Assembly (NCBI RefSeq): GCF_008831285.2
Contig: NC_045143.1
Location: 11,789,503-11,853,502, forward strand
DNA: 64,000 bases
DNA from: Nymphaea colorata
Lineage: Eukaryota > Streptophyta > Magnoliopsida > Nymphaeales > Nymphaeaceae
Direction of reading: 5' to 3'
Part shown: positions 11,061 through 23,599 of the stretch, one piece after another
How positions within the stretch are numbered: the stretch's first letter is position 1
How the letters are laid out: each line of letters opens with the position of its first letter
Translations under genes and position numbers: made by a program
The notes under the pieces: model-generated
Database searches by the model: none
What the model was told of the DNA's origin: nothing
What the model saw: only the letters and a program-made list of their open reading frames with translations

Positions 11061-14000
11061 CGACCATGTACTACATTCATTATGGAAGAAGACAACATTA
11101 TATTCATTAAATCTTACCTTAAAATATGGTTAGAAGAGAGAGTTAGGTCTAATTTTTTTTGGAATTATGTTCGATGGAAACTGAATATAGTCTTTGCCCA
11201 ACTCACCTATCATTCACTATCAAATGCTTCCTAAATTATAAAAATAAAAACACTAATTAACCAAACATATATTCAAAGCCTACAAAAAAAATTATACAAT
11301 TAAGAGTAACCTTATTCAAACAAATGCCAATCCATGAAATATGAACAATTTAACATGCAAAACAACTAAAGCAAAACAAAAGTTTCCATTTATATTCTTT
11401 ATGTGCAGCTATCACAAGATGACATACAAAATAGTAGTCATATTGACGATAGTAAAGTTTGAATATGACATCTGACAAAAAATATGATGTAGATTTGATT
11501 ACCTGTAGTTATCTATAATGGCATGTGATACATACAAAATGGTTTTCATCTATACATACAAAATATAAACATCATATGAAATAGACATTTGAAGAGATTT
11601 TTGCAAACTCATGATACCCCTTCAAAATGCATGCAAAATGGTTCTTCAATGGTTGCTTAATATCCTTGGAGTTTGACATACAACTATTCAGCTCTGGTGT
11701 CATCATTCATTGTCAAATCAATTCCATCTACAATGTTTTGGCACCATATGTGCTACCTAGCATGTCTAGAATCACATTGCACACAAACATGATGTCTTCT
11801 ATTGTTTTGGAGCCAAGAATATTTGCTGGAGTTCTTTGAATCTTGAAATGTCTTCACAAAATTTTTCAAACAGATTTTACTCTCAAAAATATTTAAGTCA
11901 TGTAGATATCAAGGCTTTGGAAAGAATAACGAGGTTTAAGCAAAGCATGGCCATTTTTTTTTCTCTTCATAAAATTTAAGTATGATCATTTTGTTACTCC
12001 TGGGTTTGGAGATCCCGTTGAAACAATCCTACTATGTTTTTAATGAAACTAACTTTGTGAATGTGATATCCATCTTTAATGTTTGGATTTGGGAAAATTT
12101 TGATACTTTTATTTCAAACAAACATACTTCAACTGTTTTTAATTGTTGAAGATGTGCTTTCAAAAAAAGAGGGTCCGAAGTCATGCATAGTTTTGCCTTT
12201 AGTGATTCACTTGTACTTTTGATACTATTCCAACAACTATAGTCATAGCTAATAAATTTCAATTTATAATGTTGTAACCTTATTAAATGTCCTTCCCTTA
12301 TTCTTTTACATAAATGAGATATATCTTTTCCAAAATAAAAGGTAAATTGCCCAAGAGGGTCAATTCATTAATCTATATAAAAAGAGAAAAAATACCAACT
12401 TAGGTACTATATGTAAGCATTTTATGTCATTATCCATTAAACATATTTTGGTCTGGTGTCTCATCACTGATCAAAACTAAAGTTGATTGCTTATACTTTT
12501 AGCTATTTTACACTTTTATTATCTTTAATAATTATTAGTTGTTCATTTCAGTATGCATTTGACCTATAAATCTCCATTTTCTTTACAATATTTTGAAAAT
12601 TTTCTTGCATTTTTGTTTTAAAAACGATTATAAGTTTTTTCTAATTGAAAAATAAGATCAATTTACTTTTAATAGATAAGATTAGACATTACATCAATAA
12701 GAAAAACAGTAGATCTAATAGAAAGGATGAACCACCGCCAAAGATCTATACAAGATCTAATTTTAAGATCTTCAAGGTGATGTCTCCATAGATATCAGAG
12801 TCCGAGAAAAATGAGAATCAAGCATATCAATGACTCTAACTATAGGTCTTGTCACCTGAATTTTTTAGTAGGTGTGTGCTTCCTTATATAAAGAGAAAAA
12901 AGAGATAATACTTGATAATATGATAATAAAAAGAACCAACAATACAATTCTAGTTTTTTCTTTTCTTTTTTTTTTAATGTAAGGATTCAAAACAATATTG
13001 TAAGCTTTGCCACGATCCTATTTACACTGGAAAAAGAAGTTTATTTGCCAATTTCTAGGTTGTTGGATGGAGAGGTAATATCCAAAGGTTAATGTTTTTT
13101 TTTTTTAAAAAATTGCCAAATACAGGTAAGCTAGAGCAGTTCTAACTTTAATTAAAGTCACACACACATAGATTAGTTGTTTTATGATTGTCAATTACTC
13201 TCACCAAAAATTGAAGGTGGCTTTCCATCAACCAGATGCAACTATGCTGCTCCTCCAAGCCTCCATGATCATAAGAAGCCATAAATTAATATGATGACCG
13301 AACTAGCTAGGCAAGAAAATCTCATGTTTGGTTACAGATGACGAGAAGTAGTAGAAAACAACCAAGGATTCAGATCTATAAAAGTACTGAAAAAGTTTCT
13401 CCTTTGCAAATGAGAACTTTTTTGCTATTGACTTTGTGTTAGTTGATTGCTCAAACTACAAAAATTTAAGATATTTCCAGAGATACATCATATGTGATTA
13501 ATGACCTTAGAGGATGTGGACTAGTCTATAACCGAACAACAATAATGGACCGTTGAGTTCATGGATCATCTTCCATTCCTCCAGGTGAAACAGGTTGAGA
13601 TTCTATCGTATCTAAAATCATTTGAAAAAAAAAAAACAATTGAACCAGAAAACAATCGTTTGACCAACGAAGGCAACAAACTATCTATTAAATCTGAACA
13701 TTTCATCATTTAATCAAATGTCTAATGGCCAAGAAAAATCCTGTACTCTTTGTAACTTCATAAGGAGCAGACAAAATGAACCCAATATGCTCAGCAAGAA
13801 GACATAGACAACAATACTCATGTAGGAAAAACAAGACTCAGGAAGGGACAACAGTCCAATGGCCAAGAAAAATTCTACACACTCTGTAACTTCATAATGA
13901 GCAGACCAAATGAGCCCAATAAGCCCAAAAGATGATCAAGCAGAAGTTGGACAAACAAAGGTCAAGCATAAGGAGATGGGAATCGAGTGAATGATTCTAC

Positions 14001-14270
14001 ACAAATTCGGCCGAGTTTTTGACAAAAAAAAAAAAAACTCAACAAAACTTTGAACAAGTTTTCCTCGACTCGTAACTCTGCCAAGTCAACCGAGTCAAGG
14101 TGGAGCCTTACCAATTTATTAACTAAACCAAATCCCACTATTAGGTTGACCTGATAAGGGGCCGAGCCAACGAGCGCACTCTATGAGTTTTTAAACATTG
14201 GTTTTAACAGGACTTGACTATGATTTTTCTAGATTTTTCGTCAGCTGTAAAGGGGCCCGAATCAAAGTCT

Positions 14271-14334
<64 letters not shown>

Positions 14335-15788
14335 GAAGATTACTCTTCTTGTTCCTTCGGGCGTTCAATGATAACAAGGCAACAAAGGGGGTGATAGAGA
14401 CAACAGGAAAACCAAAAAGAAAAGCAAGAGTGTGTTGCATGTGTAAGACCTTAATGCCCTTCCTTGTGATGCTGTTTGCTTTGGACTGACTATGTGATTG
14501 TCCTTATAAGTTCCTTTATTGGCTAGTGTTCTTGCTTGAGTTAATATTTTTTTTTATAAATATGGACATATATGTGGTTTTTCTCGGAGAAATATTGAGT
14601 TAAGAATAAATGGTGAGGTTTTTCTGAGACATAATAAGGCAAAGTGGGTTTTCTCATGAAAATCTCAGTAAATTTCAAAAATTTTAAGAAAGGAAATCCT
14701 AAACATAAAATGCAAAAATAACAATGCAATAACTGAAAATGTGAAAATATGCCAAAAAACTGCAGGAAGAACACATTTGTTTGTGGTCCTCCACACCCAA
14801 CAAAAAGGGTCATCTACCCACAGTTGTATACAACGTCTCTGCTATTTTTCCTGTAGTTTCATATGTTGTTCCTAACAAGTAATTCAGAGCTTTTTTCAAA
14901 CATATTCTCAGCTTTGTAGTCCTCTCACATCGCAGGTCATTTTTCCTGTAATTTTTCAAATACAATATGAACATACTATCAAGAATTATAAAAGTTTTGC
15001 GAGGGAATCTTCAACAAGGCATTTTCGTGTGAGTAAGAGGATTAATCCCACCATCCAAAGTGAGAGTTGAAACCCTCTCTTTCCTTTTCTCCCAACGATC
15101 AAGATTTACTCCATGTGCTCCAACTTATACATAGAGACCCATCCCCTTTTACAGTACAAGAACATAATCTCCACATATCAAACTAACGATGTGCCTTATA
15201 ATACGTTCCAGCCTGCCATTTGAGCTCTGATTCTCGTGGCATAAACAAAGTACTTTCATATTGCACTCATGAATGTAACTTTCACTGAGAGAGAAACAGT
15301 TGGAAGGTAGTAGCGGAGCTATTGTGTGACTGGTGTAGGCCATTGCCCATGCCAGTCCTTGAAGTATTTTGTTGTGACTGAGCTGAACATAGGTTCAATC
15401 ATATGTTGTGTCTACACCAAACTTAGGTCGGCACTCTATAAGTACTTGTCTTACCATGCCAGAAGCTAGCTAGTGCCTCTTAACCAAAATTTTCTAGCTC
15501 TACCGGTTGTTAGGGGACAAGTTGGAGAGCAGTGCACCTTTGCATAGCTAATTAATCCCGATTGGTGTACTCCTAGCTTGAAGAAAGTGAAGAAAAGTAG
15601 AAGCAAAAAATGGATTAGTTCAATTGATTGCCATTGGACCATGTCCCTGAACAAAATGGTAAATGAAAAATTCATTTCTACTTTTTGCATTTTTGCATTT
15701 CAGTTTGCGTCAAGCGTTCCTTTTCAATTGTTTGGTTCATGTTTCCCCTTATTATTATATGTGTGAGTTGGTCGACTATTTTTATGCC
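11061..15788. other. AT-rich intergenic DNA, no gene recognised
   Basis: No protein family recognised. A TG/TA microsatellite lies at 14270-14332. A phrase starting atggccaagaaaaatcctgt at about 13725 returns imperfectly at about 13860, a local duplication of about 70 bp. Confidence 0.5.
14270..14332. repeat. (TG)n(TA)n microsatellite
   Basis: A short TG run continues into about 25 TA units. Confidence 0.95.
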
Positions 15789-15796
15789 CTGGTAAT

Positions 15797-15978
15797 CAGG
15801 GGTGGAGCCAAAGGGGGTCATGCACGGGCCTTGACCCACCCTAAAAATTTATTTTTAATACATGTAAAATTTTAAAAAATTTAGTTTGTTCTATATAAAA
15901 ATTTTGAAAAATGATATTTTGAAAATTTTGAAACTTTAATTCAACCCTTCTCATGAAAATTTTCTGGCTCTGCCCCTA
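15797..15978. mobile_element. 182-bp hAT MITE with perfect 8-bp target duplication
   Basis: The ends are CAGGGGTGGAGCC and (complement of the right end) TAGGGGCAGAGCC, 11 of 13 matching. Both sides carry the direct repeat CTGGTAAT (15789-15796 and 15979-15986). Eight-bp duplications and C/TAGGGG ends define the hAT superfamily. The interior is AT-rich and non-coding, so movement would need a transposase in trans. Related, more decayed copies lie at about 21841, 57856 and 58393. Confidence 0.9.
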
Positions 15979-15989
15979 CTGGTAATATG

Positions 15990-17929
15990 GAGGGCTTAAA
16001 AAATGTTTTAAAAATGTCTAGTAAAAATTTTTGCATATGTTCATAGTACATTGTGGGAGCATTTCTTTTTGTTTGTTCCATGAGTTTATACACTGTGGGG
16101 TGCCTGGGGCCTGATATATACATATATCTAACCCGCTTCAAATACTTAGCACCATTAATCATGTTGATCACTGTCACTAGTAAGCTGATGCCAGTTTCGC
16201 TTGAAGTCGTTTATATGCCCTACCCGGTGCACAGAAGAGTATATACCAGAATACACAATGACTAAAATACCCCTGGTAAGTAAAAAGGAGAGTTCGCTAC
16301 GATGACAAAAATAGGTAGTGAAAAAGTTAAAAGATTAAAAAGGACACTTCGTTTAAAAAACTCTCCAAAATACCTTAATTCCCATCTTTTTTTTTTTTCT
16401 TTTGATAACTGTTCTGTTAGAGCCAAAAGAATTAAACCATTAATTTTTAAAAACTAGGAAATCCGAACTTGTGCACGAGGAGGTTTTTGCTATATATCCA
16501 TAAATCTACTTTTTAGTCTGACATATTGAAGTTGCCCAAAAAGAAAGAGTAAGTCAAAACCTATAAACCAACTGTAGTGATGAAAGCATACTCAGCTAAC
16601 TTTATGTGACTTATACATGCAGCAAAAGCAACATGCATTTACACCGATCTCTTTTGTTTGCATTTAAAAATAACAACTTATTACAAGATTTTCAAGTATA
16701 TATGGAAAAAGTTCACCATCTGACCTGGATGCAATATCAGGTCCTTATTTTGCCAAAAAGGCAAACTTGCACAAACAAATTAAAGGCAGCATGACTTTAT
16801 AATTAGATCTGTAAAAAGGTGTGTTTCACTTTTCTTTTAATATGTATGTTTCTTGATATCGTATGCATTCTTATCACTAGGGGCATAAGAAGTTAAGATA
16901 TATCAAGGAGGAGACTTGAGATCAAGACCTCAAAATAACCTGTTTCTATGCACCTGGGTTTATTGAGAGGTTCCTACATATGATATATAGATAAGAAACC
17001 TCTTAATAAACACCAACCACGGGAGAAAAGAGAGAGATTTATAAAACGTTCGTTGTTTATATGCAAAAAATTACATTTTAAGAGTAAAAGTAAAAAATTA
17101 ACATGTAACCTTTTTATGAAGCTTCAGATAAATTAATGATTGGATGATTAGTTATTTTTCATATGAATATTCCAACACATTTAACCAGTGAAAAAACATT
17201 GAAATACACAAACGTGCTAGTAGTTTATGCGTTTAGGCTACCCAAGTCAAGGAAACGAAGGAATTAAGATCTCAATGCCAAAGGCGGACAAGACACCGAA
17301 AGCGCGCTCCCGCATCCCGAAACTTCCACGCTACAGCACATGGCCACCTCCCATTGCCCATAAATTTCCTCCAGAAACAAGCTACTACCCACCCATTTAA
17401 AGCCATTACAAGCAGCGAGTTCTTTTCAAAATAGTCCTTGCTTTATCTTCTGTATTTAAAAATTCGATTGGAACTTATCATCATTCCTTCAACTCAAACT
17501 TTTCACAAAACGTACATTTAAATTTGGCATGGCTGTTGTAAAACAATGGTGGTGAGATGATTCTGCATATCTGCTTGGTTTCCGGAGCTTGGGCGAGAAC
17601 CTTCTTAATTTGTTTTCAGTGAATCTAGGTAATATTTGTTTCAGTTTCGATCTCAGATCCGTGAATTTAAGGTCAGAACGTACTCGTAATTGGTTATTTT
17701 CATTTTGTAACGTGGATTTAAGATCTTCGAACCCAACCTCACTTCTTCAAGGAAAAACGAAAACAGTGGTTCACATGGTATGCAATGTTGGGAGATGCAT
17801 GGTTATTTCAGCGATATTATTGTTAAATATAAGGACCATTCTTCGACCTTTTCCTAAACAATTCTAATGCCAGCATGCAAATTATGAATTCGCCAGCTAC
17901 ATCGAGGACTACCGAATCAAAAGAGCGTT
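15990..17929. other. intergenic DNA and upstream region of the GUB_WAK gene
   Basis: No gene recognised from 15990 to about 17200. From about 17280 the sequence becomes less AT-rich (CCACGCTACAGCACATGG, ccacccatttaaag) and probably includes the promoter and 5' leader of the gene at 17981; a TTTAAA at about 17395 might act as its TATA element, which is a guess. Confidence 0.35.
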
Positions 17930-17953
17930 GAGAGAGAGAGAGAGAGAGAGAGA
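17930..17953 (+). repeat. (GA)n microsatellite in probable 5' UTR
   Basis: Twelve GA units end 27 bp before the start codon of the GUB_WAK protein. GA/CT tracts are common in plant 5' leaders. Confidence 0.9.
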
Positions 17954-17980
17954 AGTCTCCAAACTCTTAAAACAACCAGC

Positions 17981-19455
17981 ATGAACTCTATATACTTCGT
18001 CTTCTGCACCTCCTGGTTTTTCTTCCTGCTCTTTCCTGCCCGGGTCCTGTCCCAAGCTTGCCAGAAATCATGTGGGTCCATTCCTATCCGCTACCCGTTC
18101 GGCACCGGCCCCGGATGCGGCGATCCCCGGTTCCAAAACTTCGTCACCTGCAACTGCAACTACGAGCAGGGCCGGCGGCAGGAGCTCGTCCTCAAGACGC
18201 ACTCCGGCACGTATCCCATCCAAGCGATCGACTACAGCAACCAGGTGATCCACATTAGTGACCCGTCCATGTCCACCTGCTCCTGCATGCAGCCGAGCAA
18301 AGGGTTCGGCCTCGACTGGGACGCCCCCTTCTCCTTCGTAGACAACATCGTCTTTGCTCTTCTCGGCTGCTCTGTCACCGCCTCCCCCGTCTTCAACAAT
18401 TCCTTCAACTCCAACTTCACTAAGAGAAATGCCCCTCTCTGCGACGCTAGCGGCGAGCCAATATGCAGCCAGCTCTATGCCTGTCCGGCTGTAGCAGGAT
18501 TGAACCCTCCCCTCTATTCCCCTGCCTCTTCCTGCTGCGTGTACTCGCCTGTTGATCTTGGCCCTTCCTTTGATATGGATCTCGACAGGCTGCAGTGTAA
18601 TTCTTATACCTCCATTGACAATTTCAATTACCAGCAGCTTGATGCCACGAAATGGAAGTATAGCATCTCGCTTAAATATAAATTCAGCGTGAATAATGCG
18701 TACCCACTTGTCTGTATGCAATGTGAGAAGAGTAATGGAGTTTGTGGGTATACAGGGAGCTATAATACTTTTGTCTGCAACTGCCCAGCTGGGTTCAATA
18801 CCTCTACGGATTGTCTTTTTGCAGAATCATATTGGGGACATGGCTTCAGGATTCTTCCACAGATCTGGACAGGTACCGTGCAGAGTCTCTTTTTGCTATG
18901 ATCAACAGACCCTCTCTCTCTCTCTCTCAACCTTGGCCCCTCGTAGCTTTGGGACGATAACAGATCTCGCCAGTTTCTGAAAATATTTTGATTTTGATTG
19001 TACATACTCCTGAGATTTTCAGATGTCCGTATGTTGCCCCTTAAACCTCGTCGCCTTTCCCAAAAAAAAAAATGGAAAACGAAAAACAAAAAAAAAACTA
19101 GTGCATCATGTCAATGTTGCTGAACATTGGCCCGAAAAATATCAGGTTCTCTGCTCCGATTTGTGTTGCGTCTAATCTCAAAAATGATGATAAACTGATT
19201 CACCTCGACTTGATACAACGACGAGATGGAGATTGGAGTACTCGAACTACTGGGTCCGAGTTCTCTACCCTCCCTCAACCGATACTGCCCAATTCTCCAT
19301 ATCCTTCTTCAGTAGAATTGATCTCTACTGGTGATGTTCCTTCTCAAAGTGAACTGTCACTTATAGTCTTATAGATTCCCCGGTGTAAAGCAAGTTGGTG
19401 TTTGATTGCAGGAATTATGCTGCTGCTCTTGGGGACTGTGATTATGATGGACTGA
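17981..19455 (+). CDS. GUB_WAK-type secreted wall protein, no kinase domain (2 exons)
   Basis: Exon 1 is 17981-18872 and exon 2 is 19412-19455, giving 936 nt, 311 aa. The junction splits a Gly codon (ACA G/GA) and restores frame. Residues 1-25 form a signal peptide ending ARVLS. A galacturonan-binding WAK-type domain follows (CQKSCGSIPIRYPFGTG from residue 27) with paired cysteines, then a C-terminal WAK-associated cysteine motif (CEKSNGVCGYTG, CNCPAGF near residues 248-272). Exon 2 adds a hydrophobic tail (GIMLLLLGTVIMMD) that could be a membrane helix or GPI signal. Such proteins sit at the plasma membrane or wall and are presumed to bind pectin; receptor WAKs continue into a kinase, which is absent here. 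Reading through the 18873 donor would give a 306-aa form without the normal tail. AATAAA lies at 19586. Confidence 0.88.
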
Positions 19456-20950
19456 GGAGAAAATGAACATACCACAGAGCAGACCATCCACTAAACAATG
19501 GTGGAAAAGTGCTGATAAGTTCTGCAAAATTGCTAGAATTTAATTGTATCTGTTACAGGGATCTGATGTCATTACGGTTGAAACGAATAAAGAACTTGAA
19601 ATATTGTTTTTTTAGCAACTAATTTCCTTATCATTATCTGCAAATTGACAGTGAATTTTCATGTTATATGTGGTGCATGTGTCGCTGGATCTCTTCTCAG
19701 GACTCTTGCTGAGATGTATCTTTGAAGTGAAGTATCCAATGAGCCAGACTGCTTCACAGAGTGGGTTGAATTTGACTTATGAAGAATGCCAATCTGTTTG
19801 AATTATTATATATTTAGGTCCAGCTCTACCTTCCCTTGTTAGACTTGTATTTGGGCTTCCAGTGTTTGATCACGTGTTTGCCCATGGTTTCTTAATATAC
19901 AGTTCAGACAATAATTGATCCTTCAAAGTTGCATTCATGGAGCAATTGACGACTGTTGTTATACGCTGTATCATTTAAGATATTTTTCATCAATTTAGCA
20001 GCCACAAAAGACATAGTGCAGCTGGTCAGACTAAGGGCCCGTGAAAAGGGACTGTATCTAGTCATAAGTATATTGTCTTTGCATCTAAGTAGTGGAGCAT
20101 AGTATATGAGTTGAGGAGTGCACTGCTGTCATGTTGATACTGACCCAGGACCCAAAAGCAACGAGATTTGTTCTTCGGCCTCTTTTCCGGGTGGTGGGTA
20201 GGAACTTGCTTACCCTGAAGTTGCATTTATAGTTATTTAGTCAAAGAATAAATAATACAATCAGTAGGACACATCCTTTTGGTGAAATCAGCAACTAATT
20301 TACAATTCATTCTTAATCTCACAAAATTAAAGAATGACCATGGTAAGTTATGCAACAGTAGGTGAGGAAGGTACCTTTAAGCATTACAGAGTATCACCGG
20401 TCACCCACACCAAATTTACAGTGAATTGACAGCCCTGAGAACGAATATAGAAAAACTTGCATCAAAGCATTAACACCTCTCCAAATGAATCCAGAAACAA
20501 TGATACTCCATATACCCAGACATACAAATAATAAAAAGTTAGTAGCACAAATCGAGCAAATACTTCCATTCCCCCTTGTTTACCATATTCTTACATGCTC
20601 ATCAAGTCACCACCTGGATTTCACACACAGCTTACGGCCTGCTCGATGAACCCTAGTATCAGAAATTAGGAACAAAACCCAAAGAAAAGATTTGAACAAG
20701 GAAGTTGAACGCTTTTACCTTCCTAGGAAAATTGAGATGCCCGCGAAGATTGGAGGAGGAAATCCAGAACCCGACGATGCAAATGAGAAAAGTTGGAGCG
20801 TCGTTTCGATGCAGCTTGCTGCTTTTGCATCTCAATCAGCAAGGGGTAATGGCTGTGCTATTGGAGATCGTCGATTGGGGCCCTGCTACTCTTCGTCAGC
20901 TACTACTAACACCAATTGTCGGTTTTACCATAGCCTCCGACGCCATAACA
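19456..20950. other. 3' flank of the GUB_WAK gene; no other gene supported
   Basis: Probable 3' UTR to about 19820. Around 20640-20940 the sequence is less AT-rich. Read on the minus strand it has an ATG followed by a short peptide (MASEAMVKPTIGVSSS) and then a stop, so it could be the 5' end of a minus-strand transcript, but I see no continuing exon. Confidence 0.3.
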
Positions 20951-20960
20951 AAAAAAGACG

Positions 20961-21086
20961 TCGGTGTTTGGCATTTTATTTGAAGGAAGCCTATGAGGAT
21001 TTGGATCCTAGATTTGATCCACTTCAACTCCTTGGATTTGGATTTGGATCTCGATCTCTTGTAAAATATCCCCAAACACCAAAAAT
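20961..21086. mobile_element. small MITE candidate
   Basis: About 125 bp lie between GGTGTTTGGCATTTTA and an inverted TAAAATATCCCCAAACACC. The inverted ends match over GGTGTTTGG and then ATTTTA with a 3-nt offset. The interior is rich in GGATTTGGAT-type words. No target duplication was found. Confidence 0.4.
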
Positions 21087-21239
21087 GTCATATCTTCTCT
21101 GTTTTACCTCTGCTCACATGAAATTTGAAATATAAGCTTTTATCAATAAAAGCATTGTGAACATGGGACTTGAACAATAAAAACATATGAATACATGCAA
21201 ATGACTTAAAAATATGATGCATGATGTTCCCTCAGAAAT

Positions 21240-21830
21240 CGTCACAAATTTGGTCATTTGTGAATATATATCTTGAAAGTTCTTTTGTTCACCTCCAACA
21301 GTTGAGGGCCACTTCGTTATTCATGCAAAACTTGAGCACTGACATGTAATTTTCTCCAATAGAAAACGAAAATAAAGCAACAAGCTAATGATAAAATTTT
21401 GATAATCTATTCACCATTGCAGTTTCTTATGCTGCAAAATCATTTGCCATTGACACAATAATATATCCTGCAAGAACAATGGCTGGGTATACAACCGTGG
21501 AGGCTGCCTTTGACTGAATGCTCTTGTAGGCATTTGAACAAACAAATGGGAGGCATTCACAGCGAGCATATGCCACAAAAGGTAGTTCAACGTGCAAGCA
21601 TTGTGCACTAAGATGCTTCATTCTAACACGCATTCAAAATAAGAACATACAAAAGCATCAATGCTAGAAAGCATTCAAAACAACGAAATAAATAAGCAGA
21701 AAAATGCTCTGAACTGAGAAGGAAAGGTTACGGTAGAAGGTGGCATTCCCACGAATTGCTACATTTGTAAAATGGTGCTCTTTGCTTCTCCGCCAAAGCA
21801 ATGCCATCATGAGCTTAAGTCGTGGAACCA
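21240..21830. repeat. unclassified dispersed repeat, copy 1
   Basis: Two modules occur: A (about 21250-21390, landmark CAACAGTTGAGGGCC) and B (about 21411-21830, landmarks TTTCTTATGCTGCAAAA, CAAGAACAATGGCT, TGCCACAAAAGGT, TTGTAAAATGGTGCTCT). Module B returns at about 22985-23590 and 39720-40090; module A at about 40350-40460. No coding potential and no termini recognised. Confidence 0.65.
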
Positions 21831-21840
21831 TTGAGTTACA

Positions 21841-21938
21841 CAGGGGCCAACGGCCGGCAGGGGTCTCTTCAAAAAATATTTATTGTATATAAAAATTTTG
21901 AAAAATTATATTTCAATCAAATTTTTAGCTTTGCCCCT
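21841..21938. mobile_element. short hAT MITE (relative of 15797-15978)
   Basis: Starts CAGGGGCCAACGG and ends AGCTTTGCCCCT, with AT-rich 'aaaattttgaaaaa' interior as in the 15.8-kb copy. Flanks are GAGTTACA (21833-21840) and GAGTTGCA (21939-21946), 7 of 8 matching, as expected for an old hAT duplication. Confidence 0.6.
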
Positions 21939-22010
21939 GAGTTGCAGGCATTCTATATTCCTACAATAATAGAGAGAAAAGGGGTTTGAGGAGAGGGAGG
22001 TTTGCATTAA

Positions 22011-22800
22011 GGGCCCGTTTGATGGGCGGTTGAAATCCACCCGGGGAGAAGAAATTGGTACGGGCGAGTGAAATTTCACCCGCCCGATTGAAATCCCGTC
22101 AAACGGGATGAAATTCCACCCGTTTAACCCAAAAGGGAGCGGGTGGAATTCCACCCGCTCAAAAGTCCGAGCTCCTTCCGCAGCGCACGACCTCCCTCCT
22201 CAGCGCACGACCTCCTTGGGTGAAATTTCACCCACTCGTTGTTTCGGGCACTCGACCTCCCTCCTCAGCGCACGACCTCCTTCTGCAGCTCACATCGCAC
22301 CGCAGCTCCTCCTCCCTCGAGCCTTCTCACATCCCACCAGAGTGGAAGGAGGTTGCACCGTCGCCGCTGCCTCTCCGCTCCACCGCCGGTAGGCTTTTTC
22401 CCTTTCTCCCTCTGATTCCCTCCCTTTCTCTGATGCCCTACTGCTCTCTCCTTCCTCTCCTCTGTCACTCTCTCCTTCTGACTAATCGATAGAGCACTTT
22501 ATAACCAACTATAAAAATTGTAGTTCACATTCAATAGGAAGATATCTTCCAATTTCTTCCCACGTCAAAGTGGGGAGGAAAAGAAAAACAACAACAACTA
22601 CTAAATGTTATGAAAAAAGTCTTTCCATTTTTCTATCTTGTCCATCAAACAAGATTAAATTTACCAGGTTAAATTTTTCCTGTGCATCAAATAGACCCTC
22701 AGATTGGAAGAGGGAAAACTTTCATCTTGTAAATTTTTCCAGAAAAATTTACCATGGTAAATTTACCACGTTAAATTCTTCCTGTCTATCAAACGGGCCC
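22011..22800. mobile_element. 790-bp PIF/Harbinger (Tourist-type) MITE with TAA target duplication
   Basis: The left end GGGCCCGTTTGAT and the right end ATCAAACGGGCCC are perfect 13-bp inverted repeats. TAA stands directly outside both (22008-22010, 22801-22803). This is the PIF/Harbinger signature. The left half is unusually GC-rich for a MITE, with repeated GCGCACGACCTCC words and CCACCCG words; the right half is AT-rich with TAAATTTACCA/TTAAATTTTTCC words. The GC-rich half may be captured host sequence. Open frames within it lack any recognised domain. Confidence 0.85.
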
Positions 22801-22889
22801 TAAGAGTCGACCAGAAATAGATGCCAGAATGTTAGACGGGAAATACTGGGGAAAAGTAGGCCGGCCGGAAATGGACATCGGAAAATCAA

Positions 22890-23590
22890 ACAATAGATAA
22901 GAGGGTCAGAACACTTAAGCGCCAATATGTAATTTCTTCCAAGAAAAACTAAAAATAAAATAAGATGACAATGGCAGGATTTAGGTAAATACCTAACCAT
23001 TTTGATTTCTTATGCTGCAAAACTGATACAACAATATATCTTTGCAAGAACAATGGCTAAATATATAACCATCGAGGGTGGTTTTGCCTACATTTCAAGG
23101 AACAAATGAGAGGCATTTAAAAGGAGCGTCTGTCGCAAAAGGTCGTTTAATATGCAAGCATAGTGCACTATGATGGTTCATTCTAAGAAGCATTCACAAT
23201 AATCACATTCAAAAGTAGTATTGTCAATCTCTAATGAGGTCCGTGCAATGGTTCGGGCTGGGGCTAATAAACAGCTGGCTCCCATTTCGAATCCCCGTGA
23301 CATCAACATTATAGGTTGCAAAGAAGGGTAATCGCTGTGAAAGTTGAAGCATGACAAAAAGGAGGCAATGAAAGCAATACCCTATGAAGATAAGGGGTTT
23401 TGTGAAGACTTTGGGCCTTCTGCTGGCCGTGGGTAACCCCATTCACCCAAAAAAGTAGTGTAGCCAATGAGGATTGTTTTCTAAAGGGAAAGACTATATA
23501 GTAGGAGGTGGTCTTCCCATTCGTTGCTGCATTTGTAAAATAGTTCTCTCTACTGCCGTGCCAACGTGAGCTCCAAATTGCACAAGCCTA
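22890..23590. repeat. unclassified dispersed repeat, copy 2
   Basis: Matches copy 1 over the end of module A (ATGTAATTTCTTCC) and most of module B (TTTCTTATGCTGCAAAA, CAAGAACAATGGCT, CTTCCCATTCGTTGCTGCATTTG), interrupted by the SINE candidate at 23232-23458. Confidence 0.6.
23232..23458 (+). mobile_element. tRNA-derived SINE candidate
   Basis: Box-A-like GTGCAATGGTTC at 23243 and box-B-like TTTCGAATCC at 23285 (consensus GGTTCGAATCC, first bases changed) are 42 nt apart. The unit runs about 220 bp to a short A-rich end (CACCCAAAAAAG). It interrupts dispersed-repeat copy 2, which supports insertion. AATGAGG occurs near both sides, but not cleanly placed as a target duplication. Confidence 0.5.
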
Positions 23591-23599
23591 AGTTCTCAG

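Noticed and set aside
18068-18721. 217-codon minus-strand frame under the GUB_WAK gene
   Set aside because: Antisense shadow of a well-supported coding exon.
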